NCBI GenBank assembly: GCA_023846275.1
Contig: JAIUJO010000190.1
Location: 259,085-323,084, forward strand
Source: Vanilla planifolia
Taxonomy: Eukaryota; Streptophyta; Magnoliopsida; Asparagales; Orchidaceae
Reading direction: 5' to 3'
DNA length: 64,000 nucleotides
The notes under the pieces are model-generated. The model was not told where the DNA came from. It was given only the letters and a program-made list of their open reading frames with translations, and made no database searches. Shown here one piece after another: positions 26,938 through 37,672 of this stretch (within the stretch, counting starts at the first letter, position 1; every line of letters begins with the position of its first letter). Made by a program: the position numbers and the translations under genes.

Positions 26938-27015
26938 ATGCAACAACACCAACATTATAACAATATATCATATTAGAACACCAAAATCAAGCTTGCTTGG
27001 CTTAGAGTAACATTA
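26938..27015 (+). pseudogene. 5S rRNA pseudogene 2, 5' part (split by LTR-3)
   Basis: GCAACAACACCAACATTATAAC, ATCATATTAGAACACC and AAGCTTGCTTGGC match the first two-thirds of plant 5S rRNA up to GAGTAACATTA (for GAGTAGTACTA). The match stops there, where the LTR at 27016-29072 begins. The 3' part is at 29073-29117; the two parts together minus a 5-bp duplication come to about 118 bp, close to a full 5S gene. Confidence 0.72.
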
Positions 27016-27743
27016 TGATGCAAGTCAAGTCATCCTTCTATTTGATAAGATAAGGCATAAATGTTTAATATTTTATTTTAAAAAAAAATTTATTATGAAT
27101 GACATTTGATTATGAGAAACAAGTTATCACACTTCAAAAGATGGTGAATTAGTACCCTTTAAAATACCTTCAAGTGTTAGTAAGCATTAAGGATTGAAGT
27201 CGTTTATGTGAAATATGAAAATCTTTCTTTTTATTACAAAATAAAATGTTAGATTGCTTATTTTTAACCATAAGAAATCTCTCTATTTGTATCAATTTCA
27301 AATACTATAGAAGCATTTGATTCATCAATCATCTCCTTAATTTAAGAAATATATAGGATTTCATTTTTTAGTCCTTAGTCCCTTGGTCAAATCCAACTCA
27401 TTCATTCTTACCAAATTAAATGTTAGAATAATTGTTAAAGTTTTATTAAATTAGAATAAATAATTTCGCAATCATGTGCCCAAGTGCAAAACACTTAAGT
27501 CGACCAAGCTTAAAATGTCCTAGTAAGCCTCAAGTTTAGAGACTAGATTCTGAACCAGCTTAGGTAAGCAAGAGGAAAGATCGAGCGAGGCATAACTCAA
27601 ATCAAATATTTAATGAGTCAAGTTAGACCCTTAAACATGTTATAAACTTACATGCAAAAGAGTAGCCCAAGGTAATGAAATCCTAAGCACACAAGGGGTA
27701 AGCCAGTTCCAATTTCAACTCACAATAACTAAACATGAACATT

Positions 27744-27785
27744 AATATAAAAAGAAAAGATAAGTTCTTTTTGGTAATGTTGGAC
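27744..27785 (-). promoter_or_regulatory. Antisense snRNA-type promoter (USE + TATA), LTR-3
   Basis: On the minus strand GTCCAACATTA (27785-27775) is followed after 23 bp by TTTATATT (27751-27744). This is the same architecture and orientation relative to the LTR as in the other four LTRs here, in a copy that is otherwise strongly diverged. The first downstream TTTT on minus is at 27,659-27,656, much closer than in LTR-1 and LTR-2, so any RNA unit here is probably broken. Confidence 0.35.
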
Positions 27786-28556
27786 TAAATTTCATCCAGG
27801 AAATTATCACTAAAGTGTGCATTATTTTTCACCAATCAATCATTGATGGGACAATGGACATTTCATCCATTATAAGTGCTTCTTGTTTGCTTGAAATTTG
27901 ATGGCCAAGTTCACATCTAAGTTCATGAGATGTCCATTATTATTTCTTTATTTTAAAGCAATCTATCCTCGAATTGGATGGCCAATATCACTTGTTTTAA
28001 TATTATGATTCGAATCATTCCTATCTTTACCATTACTAAATTGAATAATCCAAATCTCATATGAAGTGATTAGATGGACTAGATTTATTCCTTCTATATC
28101 CAAATATCCACAATTCATCTACTATTATGACATTTGATCTCATGATTAAGGACCTCTCCAATCTTATCAATTAACCCTAGTTGATCATGTGTAATGGCTA
28201 ATATCATAACCGTTTAGGAAAAAATATTTGTGAAGTTTGGAAAAACTTTTTAAACCACTTTATAGTAGCTTTTAAAATTATGTTTTTTTTAATTTTTGAA
28301 TGGTTATGATAAATATTTTTTTACATAAATGCAACCATTATTACTGTGTCTAATGAGTGTGAACAAAATTTTAAGATCTAAAAAAAAATGTTACATGATC
28401 TTGAATTTGTGTAAATTTTCTAGGCAACAACACATTACTGTTAGTACAACTCAAAATTTAAAATTCTTTCGTCAAAGGCTAAATATTCTAACCTTTCATT
28501 TTTACTATTTCTCTTCATAATGGTGAGTTCTTTTTGTCTCTCTATTCATCAATAAG

Positions 28557-28566
28557 GATATAAAAA
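28557..28566 (+). promoter_or_regulatory. Probable sense LTR TATA box, LTR-3
   Basis: GGATATAAAAAA on plus, in the place corresponding to the TATA of LTR-1 and resembling CTAATATAAAAAG in the LTR at 42104-44515. Confidence 0.4.
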
Positions 28567-29072
28567 ATATATTTCTTCACCAAAATGTTTTTTTGTAATG
28601 TTTTCTTTTTATATTGGGTTGGGAAGCTAGACATTTGTGAAAGCTTGAGTTCTATTTGATCTCATAAAAAACAAAGTTAGTGTTAAGCTCTTAATAGCCT
28701 GGGTTCTAATTAAACCCACAAAAGTTAGTAGCTTGGAGGCAAATTACAAAAGAAACTCAACTTCAAGGTTAACTATTAGAAAAAACTTTAAATTATAACT
28801 TTTTTAATAGTGGAATTTATCAAGACCTAATTTAAAGGATGATGTTATTTCTAGATTGAATCACCCTGCCAAAAAAGTTATGTTTATAAATTTAATTTTT
28901 TTTTATTTTTTTAGTCATTAAAATTATGTATCTGCATATATATAATCATAGTTTTCTTCCATAATAAAATTGTTTTCTATAAAACAAATTTAAAAATAAA
29001 TATGATCCAAAATTAGCAAAACTATTTTAAAATCCACAATTTATCACTCTTGTGGGATTTGCACACTTATTT

Positions 29073-29117
29073 TACTTGAATGGGTTACCTATTATGAAAT
29101 CCTTGTGTTGTACATGT
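29073..29117 (+). pseudogene. 5S rRNA pseudogene 2, 3' part (split by LTR-3)
   Basis: TACTTGAATGGGTTACC (for TACTAGGATGGGTGACC, the C box) then GAAATCCTTGTGTTGTACA (for GAAGTCCTCGTGTTGCA). It resumes the 5S match broken at 27015. The 3' spacer of the array follows at once (ATTATTTTTTCTAATGAATG near 29,128-29,147), as after the other copies. Confidence 0.75.
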
Positions 29118-30354
29118 TTATTTATAGGATTATTTTTTCTAATGAATGATAATTGAACTTTTAAAATGTTACTATTTATAAATAACATAATTATCAAAGT
29201 TATTTTACAATCTCGATTTTTGTTATTTCTTATTATTATGAACTTTATAACATTGCTATCATTTTTGCATAGTATTAAATATTTCAATTCATAAAGTTAA
29301 ATAAAATAAAAAGTTTCGTATAATTTAAGTTTTTGAAACATAACTTAGATAATGTATAATAGAACATAATTTTTATATATATCAATCATAATATATAATT
29401 AATATAAATAAAATAATTTAAAATAGTAATAATATATTACATAAAATAAACCACATAAAATTTTGAGATGAGCATGAAATCTTATATATTTTTATCTATA
29501 TTATATAATGAAAAATATTATTTTGTAATAGTAATATTTTTTATTATTTAGTTAACATTTAAAATTATATATGTCAATAAAATAATATTAAATTAATAGT
29601 CAACCTACACTTTAAATATTATATGTTATGTTAGTAAGATATAACTTTTATCTAATTGTTTCACTCGCTTCATTCTCTTTATCTTAATAGCTCTCACATT
29701 TTCTCACTTTCATCTATCTTGTCTTATAATTTTCTTATTTATCTCCCATTCTTTATCTCTTTCTCTTCCGCTGATTCTATCTCTTTTCTATCTCAGAACA
29801 TTTTCTTAATTCTCCATCTTTCATATTATTATTTATATTATCTTTTGTCTTTTCTTTCTATCCTCTCATTTTCCCTTTCCCTTCAATCAATCATCTTACT
29901 TTTCTCACTTCATTAATATTTTCCATTCTATCTTACTATTATTTATTCATGACTTTCCTCTCTTCCCATATGCTTATCTCATCACCACTATCTTTTTTTG
30001 GCTCCTTCAATTCATATAAGTTGTGAAATCTCTCATTGTTACACACTTTAATATATATTGGAAATAATAAATATATTTTTATATTTATAGTTAATAAATA
30101 ATTTAAATTTTTTATAAGAACTATAATTTATCATAACAATTTGTATGAATGTATAATTTAAGAGAAATAATAATATACAAAATTCCTTATTAATTAAATA
30201 TAATTAAGGTATTAATATGAGAAAATATTATGACATATATAATAATAGTAAAATTATTTTTTAAGGTGCATAACAAGGATAATCTACAAATGTTTCTTCA
30301 CTAATTCATTCTTTTTGAATAATAATAACTCAAGATTTTCAAGCTTTTATATGC

Positions 30355-30465
30355 ATGTGTGAGCACACTAGCTTTATACTTTGGATCTTATTAGAATGCA
30401 AACTTTAACTTGGGAGAGACACATAGTTGGATGGGTGACAAATTAGAAGAACTAATGTTGCCCAT
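30355..30465 (+). pseudogene. 5S rRNA pseudogene 3
   Basis: GTGTGAGCACACTAGC, TTTGGATCTTATTAGAA, CTTGGGAGAGAC and TTGGATGGGTGACA match plant 5S in order, followed by GAACTAATGTTGCCCAT and a T-run. A few bases of the A-box region (around AAGCGTGC) are missing. The C-box word GGATGGGTGAC is intact. Confidence 0.78.
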
Positions 30466-32478
30466 ATTTTTTTGTATTATTTGTTTTTCTAATGAATGGA
30501 AACTAACTTTAATAATATGTTAATAAAAAAAATAACATGCCTATGAATGATATTTTATCATATATTTTCTTTCATTTATAATAACATTATAATATAATAA
30601 TAATTTCAATATAGTATTAAACATAGCACATCTTATTATTCTTCAAAATAATAAAATTAATAAAATTTAGTTATAAGAAACATAACTTATATCACCAATA
30701 ATAAATTAGAATTCATATAAATTTTTAATAGTATATAAAGTTTTTTATAAACATTTTTTCACTCAAATAATAATATAATATATAACATTAAATATTTAAA
30801 ATTATATCATGCATATGAAATTTTATTTATACTTATTATTTATATTATGTAATATGAATAATAAATATTAAATATAACACTTCATATAATTTTAAAAAAT
30901 AATAAATTTAATATAATTTAATGTACACATAACTCATATCAACAACATAACTTTTAAATGTTTTTTAATATAATAATATTATATTATGTAACTAAGACTA
31001 CCCAACATTTTATCATAAGAAAATATTATTTTTAATTTATTATTAATGTTATCCTATATGAAAAAAATATCCACAATAATGATATTAATTTTTTTTTTAT
31101 ATAATTTTATGTTAGAATCATTAACAAAATAATATTAAAAATATAGAAAAAATATAATTTACACATTTGTAATATATTAAAACACTATAATGCTTTGAAT
31201 TTTTATTGTAATAAAATAATAATTAATATTAAATATTTTCATCGAGTTAATTTTAAAATTGTTTTATGTTTATTATTGAGATATATATTTTACATAATTA
31301 TTTATCTCACTTCTTTCCCTTTAAGTCAATAACCCTTATATTCTTAGATTTTCTTCTCTCTCCTATTATTATTCACTAATATTTCACGAATTTTTCTCTC
31401 TTTGAATTACCCTCTCCTCACTTTGTTTTTTCTTGCTATATATTCTTAATTCTTTAACATTCACTTTTTTATATATTCTTTCTAACTCATCTATTTTTTG
31501 TCTCTCTTCTTTGTTTCTCCCTTCTTCTTTTCCCCTTCATTTAATCATGTCTTTATTCTCTCTCTACTAATATTTTTTATCTCTCTCATAACTATCCATA
31601 TCTCTCACTCTCTTTTAATATAATTTTCTCCATCATCACTATCTTTTTCTTTAGTTAAGAACTCTCTTATGTTATGTATTTTAATATATTTTTAAATTAA
31701 AAATAAATAAATATAATTTTTATAATTAATAAATAAATTAATTTATTTGATAATAATTGAACTTTAATGGAAATAAATTTTATCTATTAATATTTGCTTC
31801 AAGAGAATTAATAATATACTTAATTTGTTAATAGTTTAATACAATTAAAGTATTTGTATTAGAATATTTTATAACTTGTATAAAAAAAATAAAACATTAT
31901 TATTGAAGTTTATGTGCTTGATAATATACAAACATTTTCTAAAAACTCCATATTTCATAATATCTATTATACATCAAATGTACTATGTATCTAAGTTATA
32001 ACTAAAATGAATTATATTATATCATAATAAATGTAAAATATATTTTATTAATTATAATAGTTTTGTTTTAATTTTTAATATAAAGTTTAATTAAATTTCA
32101 AATTATTTATAACAATAATAAATAAAGTTAGTACTAATTAATATATATTAATTTACTTTGAATATCTTCTTTTTTCTTAATATTACACATCTAATTATGT
32201 TATCTATAATAAAATAATAGAAATATAATTATTATTCATTACTATATAGGTTTTTAAAAAAATAAGTATACATTACATAAAATGTCAATATTTCCTTTTC
32301 TTTTTATCATATCCCTCTTCTTTATGTATCACTATTTTTATCTTATCTCTCTTATCTCTCTATGACTTTCTCTCTATTTCAATAGATTTATCTCTATCTC
32401 CATTGTCACTTTTTTAACTCCAAATTACATTTCATTACTTGTTAATAGTACATATATATTAAGATAATTATAAAAATC

Positions 32479-32516
<38 letters not shown>
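32479..32516. repeat. (AT)9(GT)10 microsatellite
   Basis: Uninterrupted AT run at 32479-32496 continuing into a GT run at 32497-32516, within the AT-rich spacer of the 5S-derived array. Confidence 0.95.
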
Positions 32517-33018
32517 ATTATTTTTTAAGATATATTGTTGTCGAAGTATGCATACATAAAATATGTTTGTGATACAAATAATGTTGAATTTTTTTATTTA
32601 TTTTAATTAAGAAAAAACAGTAATTTTAACTTTATAATAATTTTTAACAATTATGATTTAGTTTTTTTAGTGTACCTAAAGATTCCATTAAAAAAATATA
32701 AATCATAATTAAAAGAAAACTTTTATTACATATTGTATTATTCATAACTAAAATGCTATTTAAATTATTTTACTTTATAAAAAATAGAATTTAGTGAAAA
32801 GAGTTCTTATGTGTGAATTTTCATATAAAATAAAAAAATAATATACATAATTTCTTGTTAATTAATTATAAATAAATTATTAGCAATGTAATATATTATT
32901 ACAAACATAATAAAAAAATCTGTTGAAGTTGTACAAACATGCTAATTAATAAAATTTCAAAAATAATTAAAAATCTTTGGGGCATTAGTCATAGAAGCAC
33001 ATCTTTCTACCTTTTACA

Positions 33019-33140
33019 TGTGCGCATGACTACATTAGCATTACAGCACTAAATGTCATTGTAACTAAAAATTTAACCATGCGTTGACAAAAGTAGTTCT
33101 GGTATGGCTGACCACTTAAGAAGTCCTTAGATTGTACAAA
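33019..33140 (+). pseudogene. 5S rRNA pseudogene 4
   Basis: GTGCGCATGACTACATTAGC opens the match, then ACAGCACTAAATGTCATTG, TTTAACCATGCGTTG, GTATGGCTGACCACTTAAG and AAGTCCTTAGATTGTACA. It is the full 120-bp length but is decayed throughout, including both internal promoter boxes. Confidence 0.78.
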
Positions 33141-33529
33141 TGTTCTCGTAGCAATAATTTTTCTAATAAATAAGAGCTTTAGTGGTATTAAATATAGTCG
33201 TTAATATGATTTAAAAAATAATGGTTTTAATATACTTTAATAATTTCTAACATTTCATCTATAAAGCATAACAAAGTGGAACTAATATATTGTTAAAATA
33301 GCATACAAAATGATGTGCATAAATTTATTTATCATTATAACATATTATATGACATATATTACCTTATATTATATCATTAATATGAAATTTCATTTATATT
33401 TATTATCTATGACATATCATATGAAGATAATAAATTAAAATAAATAATATTATTTATTATTTAAATAATTTTAAAAAATTATTAATATTAAAAATTGTCA
33501 CAAAAGGATTTTTTTTCTTAAAATATGAT

Positions 33530-34045
33530 TTTTTTTATTATTTCGCTCTTCTATTTATCATTATTTCAATAGTCATCATTTCTTTCTCTATCTTATATTT
33601 TTCTTTAATTTATCTCTCCTATGTCTCTTTTTTCCTTTCACTTTATCTCTCCTTTATCTCTCTCTCTTATCATTTGTCACTATTTTACATTATTCTTTAT
33701 TATCTCTATCTTTTTTACCTTCTTTATGTCTTCTTGTTTTTCTTATTCTTTAGGTCATTCAATTTTTGCCTCATATCTTTCATTATCTTTCCATCCCTTT
33801 TTTGTTTCTCCCACTCTCTCTTCTCAATTATAATTTTTATCCATACAATACATTATATCACTCCACCTCTCTTTATGCCTCACTTAGATCCAAAGCCCTC
33901 TGTCACACACTCTTTACACTTTGTGTCATACTTTTACTTGGCCCACATTTCCTTTAATACACTCTTGTGTCGTGTCTTCTTTATATCCCATACCACTTAT
34001 TTTTCTTCCTTCTTTCTCCTTTCTCACTCTCTCTTATTCCCTCCA
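33530..34045 (+). repeat. Longest CT-rich tract of the 5S-derived array
   Basis: About 500 bp built from TCTCT, TTTATC and TCTTTTT words, almost free of G on this strand. It supports Ser/Leu/Phe/Ile-rich open frames on plus (for example 33,674-34,075), a plain result of composition with no domain or signal peptide. The strand bias is the same in every CT tract of the array, so they share one ancestral spacer element and orientation. Confidence 0.7.
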
Positions 34046-35171
34046 TTGATATGTGTTAAAATATTTTGTATATAATACGATTTAGTATAATATTTTATGT
34101 GCTACTTTATCTTTTTAATAATAACATTATTTATTTAAATTATTAAAATTATTAGAAACATATGCTATAATATGCTAATATTAATTCACATATAATCTAT
34201 TTTGTAGCCAAATTATAAATAAAATTAAAAAAATTATTTCTTTAAAACTTAGTCAATTTATTTTTTAATATTGTTTTGGAAAACATTTAATTCAAATTTC
34301 ATTTATTATTGGACGCATTTCTAACTATGATAAACATCTTTTATAATAATTATGTGCGACAAATTATTTTATAAGTAATATAAAAAATATGTTTTAAATA
34401 AAACATAATAAGGGAAATTAAATTTTTTTCATTGCAATATAGTTTTAGAAAAAAAATTTATATATTGATTAAAATGCAAATGTTAACTTTTCATTTATCA
34501 TCTCCCTCATCTTCCTTTATCAATTTTTTTGTCTCTAACTCTACCTTACCTCTCCATATGTTTATTCTGTACTTCTACAAGCTGATTTCTCTTTCTACTT
34601 TCTTTTTCTATTATTAAGAATTCTCTCATGTTACGTTTTTTAATGTAAAATATAATTCATTGCTTTATCATTTATGTTGTAAATTAATATTATAATATAA
34701 ATCATATCCATAACATATATTACTATATATTATATTAAACTATGCATTAAAAATATACATTTATTATATATTTAATGATAATTTTTTTAAAAATAATATA
34801 ACATTAAATTTACAAGTATAACAATTTGTGTTATATCTAATTTGTTTTTTAATAAACATAATGATGTAGTTAAAATAATTAATTTAAGAAATAATTGCAA
34901 TAAAAATTTATATTTTATTATTTTTATTAATAATATATAAAAATTCTCTTATTATTTCTCATAAATATAATTTTGCCAAAACAACTTTTTGTATGAATGA
35001 CCTCTTTAAAGAAATGTGCAATATATATAATTTCTCATTAATTTAATGATTAATTTATTAAAATTTATACATATCATGACATACATAATAAACATTAAAC
35101 AATGTTTTTAAAATATATGCATTATTTGTTATCTTAGAGATAATAGTCAAACTTTTATTTTGCTTTTGTGT

Positions 35172-35290
35172 ATGTGTTCAACAACACCAATATTAAGGCA
35201 TTGGATCTCATAAGAACTCAAAAGGAAGCATGCTTGGCCAAGAATAATATTGGGATGGGTGTCCTTTTAAGATGTTTATATGTGGAACAT
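35172..35290 (+). pseudogene. 5S rRNA pseudogene 5 (best-kept internal promoter)
   Basis: GTGTTCAACAACACCAATATT, GGATCTCATAAGAACTC, GGAAGCATGCTTGGCCAAGA and ATATTGGGATGGGTG match plant 5S in order, then AAGATGTTTATATGTGG and a T-run at 35,291-35,297. The A-box/intermediate region and the C box are the best preserved of the six copies. Start and end are still changed, so a functional 5S RNA is unlikely. Confidence 0.83.
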
Positions 35291-37579
35291 ATTTTTTGAG
35301 AGCATTCATTTTTCTAATAAATAAGAGTTGGTTCTAGTGATATACAAATATTTATCAAAAATGACATAATTATATTTGTTATTTTATAAATTTCAATTTA
35401 CTTTTTTTAATTATTATTAACTTTATAAGGTTTTTACTTATTTTTTATATCCCTCATTCCCTTCTCTAACTCCTTGTTAGCTATATCTCCCTCACTTTAT
35501 TTTCTTGTTCCTTTTTCCTTAATCACTTCTTCTCCTCTCTCTTCAAATTTTAGTAAAAATATTTTTTATGTAAATCATTTAATGTAAACAATTTTTTACT
35601 TTTTTTTTATAATAAAATTATTAAATTAATATATTAGTATTATTGAAAGAACATATTATTTTATAATATGTTAATATTAATACACATATTATCTTATATG
35701 CACTAAATTATAGAAAACATTACTTATATTAATTTGTTCTAGCTAGTTAATATATTTTATTTATTGTCTTGTAATTTTTTTATTTTTAGCATAAATTTCT
35801 ATTATATCTGAAGTCATGTTTAAGTATAAAAATTTAGCTTTAAACTAGTTAATATATAATAAGTAATTGTAATATCTTATTTTATAACTATTATTATAAA
35901 TGAAATTTTTTATATAAAAAAATTTGACAAATATTATTATTATTCATTACAATATTTTTTAAAACTATATAATATGCATAGTTTAAATGCAAAAAAATTG
36001 ATATTAAAATTAGTCCTTCTCCCTCTTCTCTTATTTCTCGTACCCTAATTTTTTTTATTTTTTCTCTCTCTTCTTTATCTTATCTCCCTTGCTCTGTAAT
36101 ACTTTATATTTCTCTCTTTTTATCTTTCATATCGCTCCATCCCTATCTTTATCTCTCTCTGTCATCTCTATTATATTTTTTATCTATACGATATACTTTA
36201 TAACTCCACCTCTCATTATCTCTCCCTTCCTTCCAAAATCTCCCATCTCACTTTCTCTCTTCTTTCTCTATTTCCTTTATTTCTCTCTTAATCTTTCTCT
36301 TCCTTAAAACTCTAACCCCTTTAGTTTCTTTCACCTTTCTCTAGTGTCACTTTTTGACATTTTATATTTAAATATTTTTATAATATTTTATATTTAAGAT
36401 ATTTAAGTTAAATATTTCATTTATTACTTTAGTTTTTCAATAATGACTTCATTTTGTTAATTTATTGAATTATTAGAAACATATACTAATAAGACATGCT
36501 ATAATATGCTAATATCAATATGCATATAATCCATTATGTAAAAAAATTTAAATAAAAATAAAATATTATTTTTTTAAAAAAATAATAAATATAATTTTTC
36601 AATTTTAATTTAAAATTTTAATATAAACTTCAATTATATTTGAATACATGTATAGCTATGATAATCATTCTTTATAATAATTATTGTGTAATAATTATCA
36701 TTCTACATCTTATTTTATAATTAATATAAAACATTGTATTTATTTTTCTTATAAAACATAATAAAACTATTTTAATTTATTTTCATTACAATATATTTTA
36801 AAATTAATATACATATTTTTAAATGCAAATGTTCCCTTTCCATTCTAACCTTCTTCTTCTACTTGTTTTTGTCTCCTCCCTCTTCTATTTCTCCACGTTT
36901 CTTTCCCATGCTTCCACAAGGATTTAGTCTCTTTTTGGTATCCCTTTCTCTAGCTCCATCAATTATCATTAATTATAAAATCTCTTTTTTATAAGAATAA
37001 TATAACATTTCAAGCACTAAATTATTATTTATGTTATATTTTAAAAATATGATCTTTAAATCATATCTATAACAAATATTGCTATATATTAACATCAAAG
37101 TATGTCAAAAATTTCATATATTTGAGATAAAGTTAATGATAAATTTGTTCATTTCTATTCATTTAAAAGTAAATAAAAATTAGATTAAATGTTATAATAA
37201 TTAATAATATATATGGTTTCTCTTTTTTATTATACATAATGGTTTAGTCAAAATAAATGGTATAATAAATATTTTTAATAAAACGTTTCATTTTTATTAT
37301 TTAAATTCAATAAATATTTTTAATTTTTGTTTAGAAGACCATTACTTTAGTGGAAAAACTTTTATATATGATTGTTCACTTTAAAAGAAAGTATAACATG
37401 CATAATTATCTCATTAGTTCAAAAAATAATAATTTGTTATAATAAAAATATACTTTGAAATTTGTAATAGACATATAATTATTTTAAAAAATGTAAACAA
37501 ACAATAATATAGAAACATTCTTGCACAATTCTTTCTCTCCAAGACAACAGTCAAACCATTATACTTTTTTTGACTTTTA

Positions 37580-37672
37580 GGTCTACATAGACCACACAAA
37601 TATTAAAACACTAGATCTCTTAAGAGCTCAAAAGTTAAGCAACAAGCAACCTTTTGAGATGCACATGTGTGT
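37580..37672 (+). pseudogene. 5S rRNA pseudogene 6, with internal deletion, at the TG-block edge
   Basis: GGTCTACATAGACCACACAAA, CACTAGATCTCTTAAGAGC and TCAAAAGTTAAGCAAC match the 5' half of plant 5S. About 30-35 bases from the A-box to C-box region are missing, then CAACCTTTTGAGATGC matches the 3' part (GACCTCCTGGGAAGTC). The sequence passes straight into CACATGTGTGTGTATAAG, the first words of the TG-rich block. Confidence 0.75.

Larger units (their letters stand above)
27016..29072 (+). mobile_element. Solo LTR-3, inserted inside a 5S pseudogene
   Basis: About 2.06 kb that interrupts 5S pseudogene 2 in its C-box region. Its left end (TTTGATAAGATAAGGCATAAATG at about 27,040-27,062, then ATATTTTATTT) matches the U3 start of LTR-1 read on its sense strand. 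Its right end has ATTGAATCACCCTGCC near 28,855 and CTCTTGTGGGATTTG at 29,048-29,061, matching the U5 end of LTR-1. The orientation is therefore plus. A sense TATA lies near 28,557-28,566 and an antisense USE/TATA at 27744-27785. Target duplications are decayed (CATTA at 27011-27015, TACTT at 29073-29077), so the exact ends are uncertain by a few bases. It has no coding content; the frame at 28,329-28,520 is accidental. The divergence suggests it is older than LTR-1 and LTR-2. Confidence 0.68.
24516..37672 (+). repeat. Decayed 5S rDNA-derived array with CT-rich spacers
   Basis: AT-rich sequence in which a fixed order recurs: 5S-like pseudogene, a T-run and a CTAATRAATRAGAG-like word, an AT-rich spacer, a CT-rich tract, an AT-rich spacer with a conserved 5' flank (TTTT..GCTTTTRTATG), then the next 5S-like copy. 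CT tracts lie near 24,530-24,610, 24,906-25,140, 26,236-26,580, 29,655-30,000, 31,300-31,640, 32,300-32,430, 33,530-34,045, 34,485-34,620, 35,440-35,560, 36,010-36,360 and 36,830-36,965. Clear units are about 1.45 kb (25,485 to 26,938) and about 1.35 kb (26,938 to 30,355 after removing the inserted LTR). Wider gaps later on contain two or three CT tracts, so 5S copies were probably lost there, for example near 31,970 where only the 5' flank remains. Confidence 0.7.

Noticed and set aside
27460..27720. Possible gene fragment because of higher GC
   Set aside because: It falls inside solo LTR-3, in the place of U3 sequence, and has stops in all frames.
31880..32000. A further 5S copy near 31,970
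   Set aside because: The 5' flank of the 5S unit is recognisable, but no 5S words follow; the copy appears lost.
33674..34075. 133-codon Phe/Leu/Ser-rich frame with a membrane-protein look
   Set aside because: Lies in a CT-rich spacer tract; the hydrophobic composition follows from TCT/TTT codons. Similar tracts elsewhere in the array break the frame.
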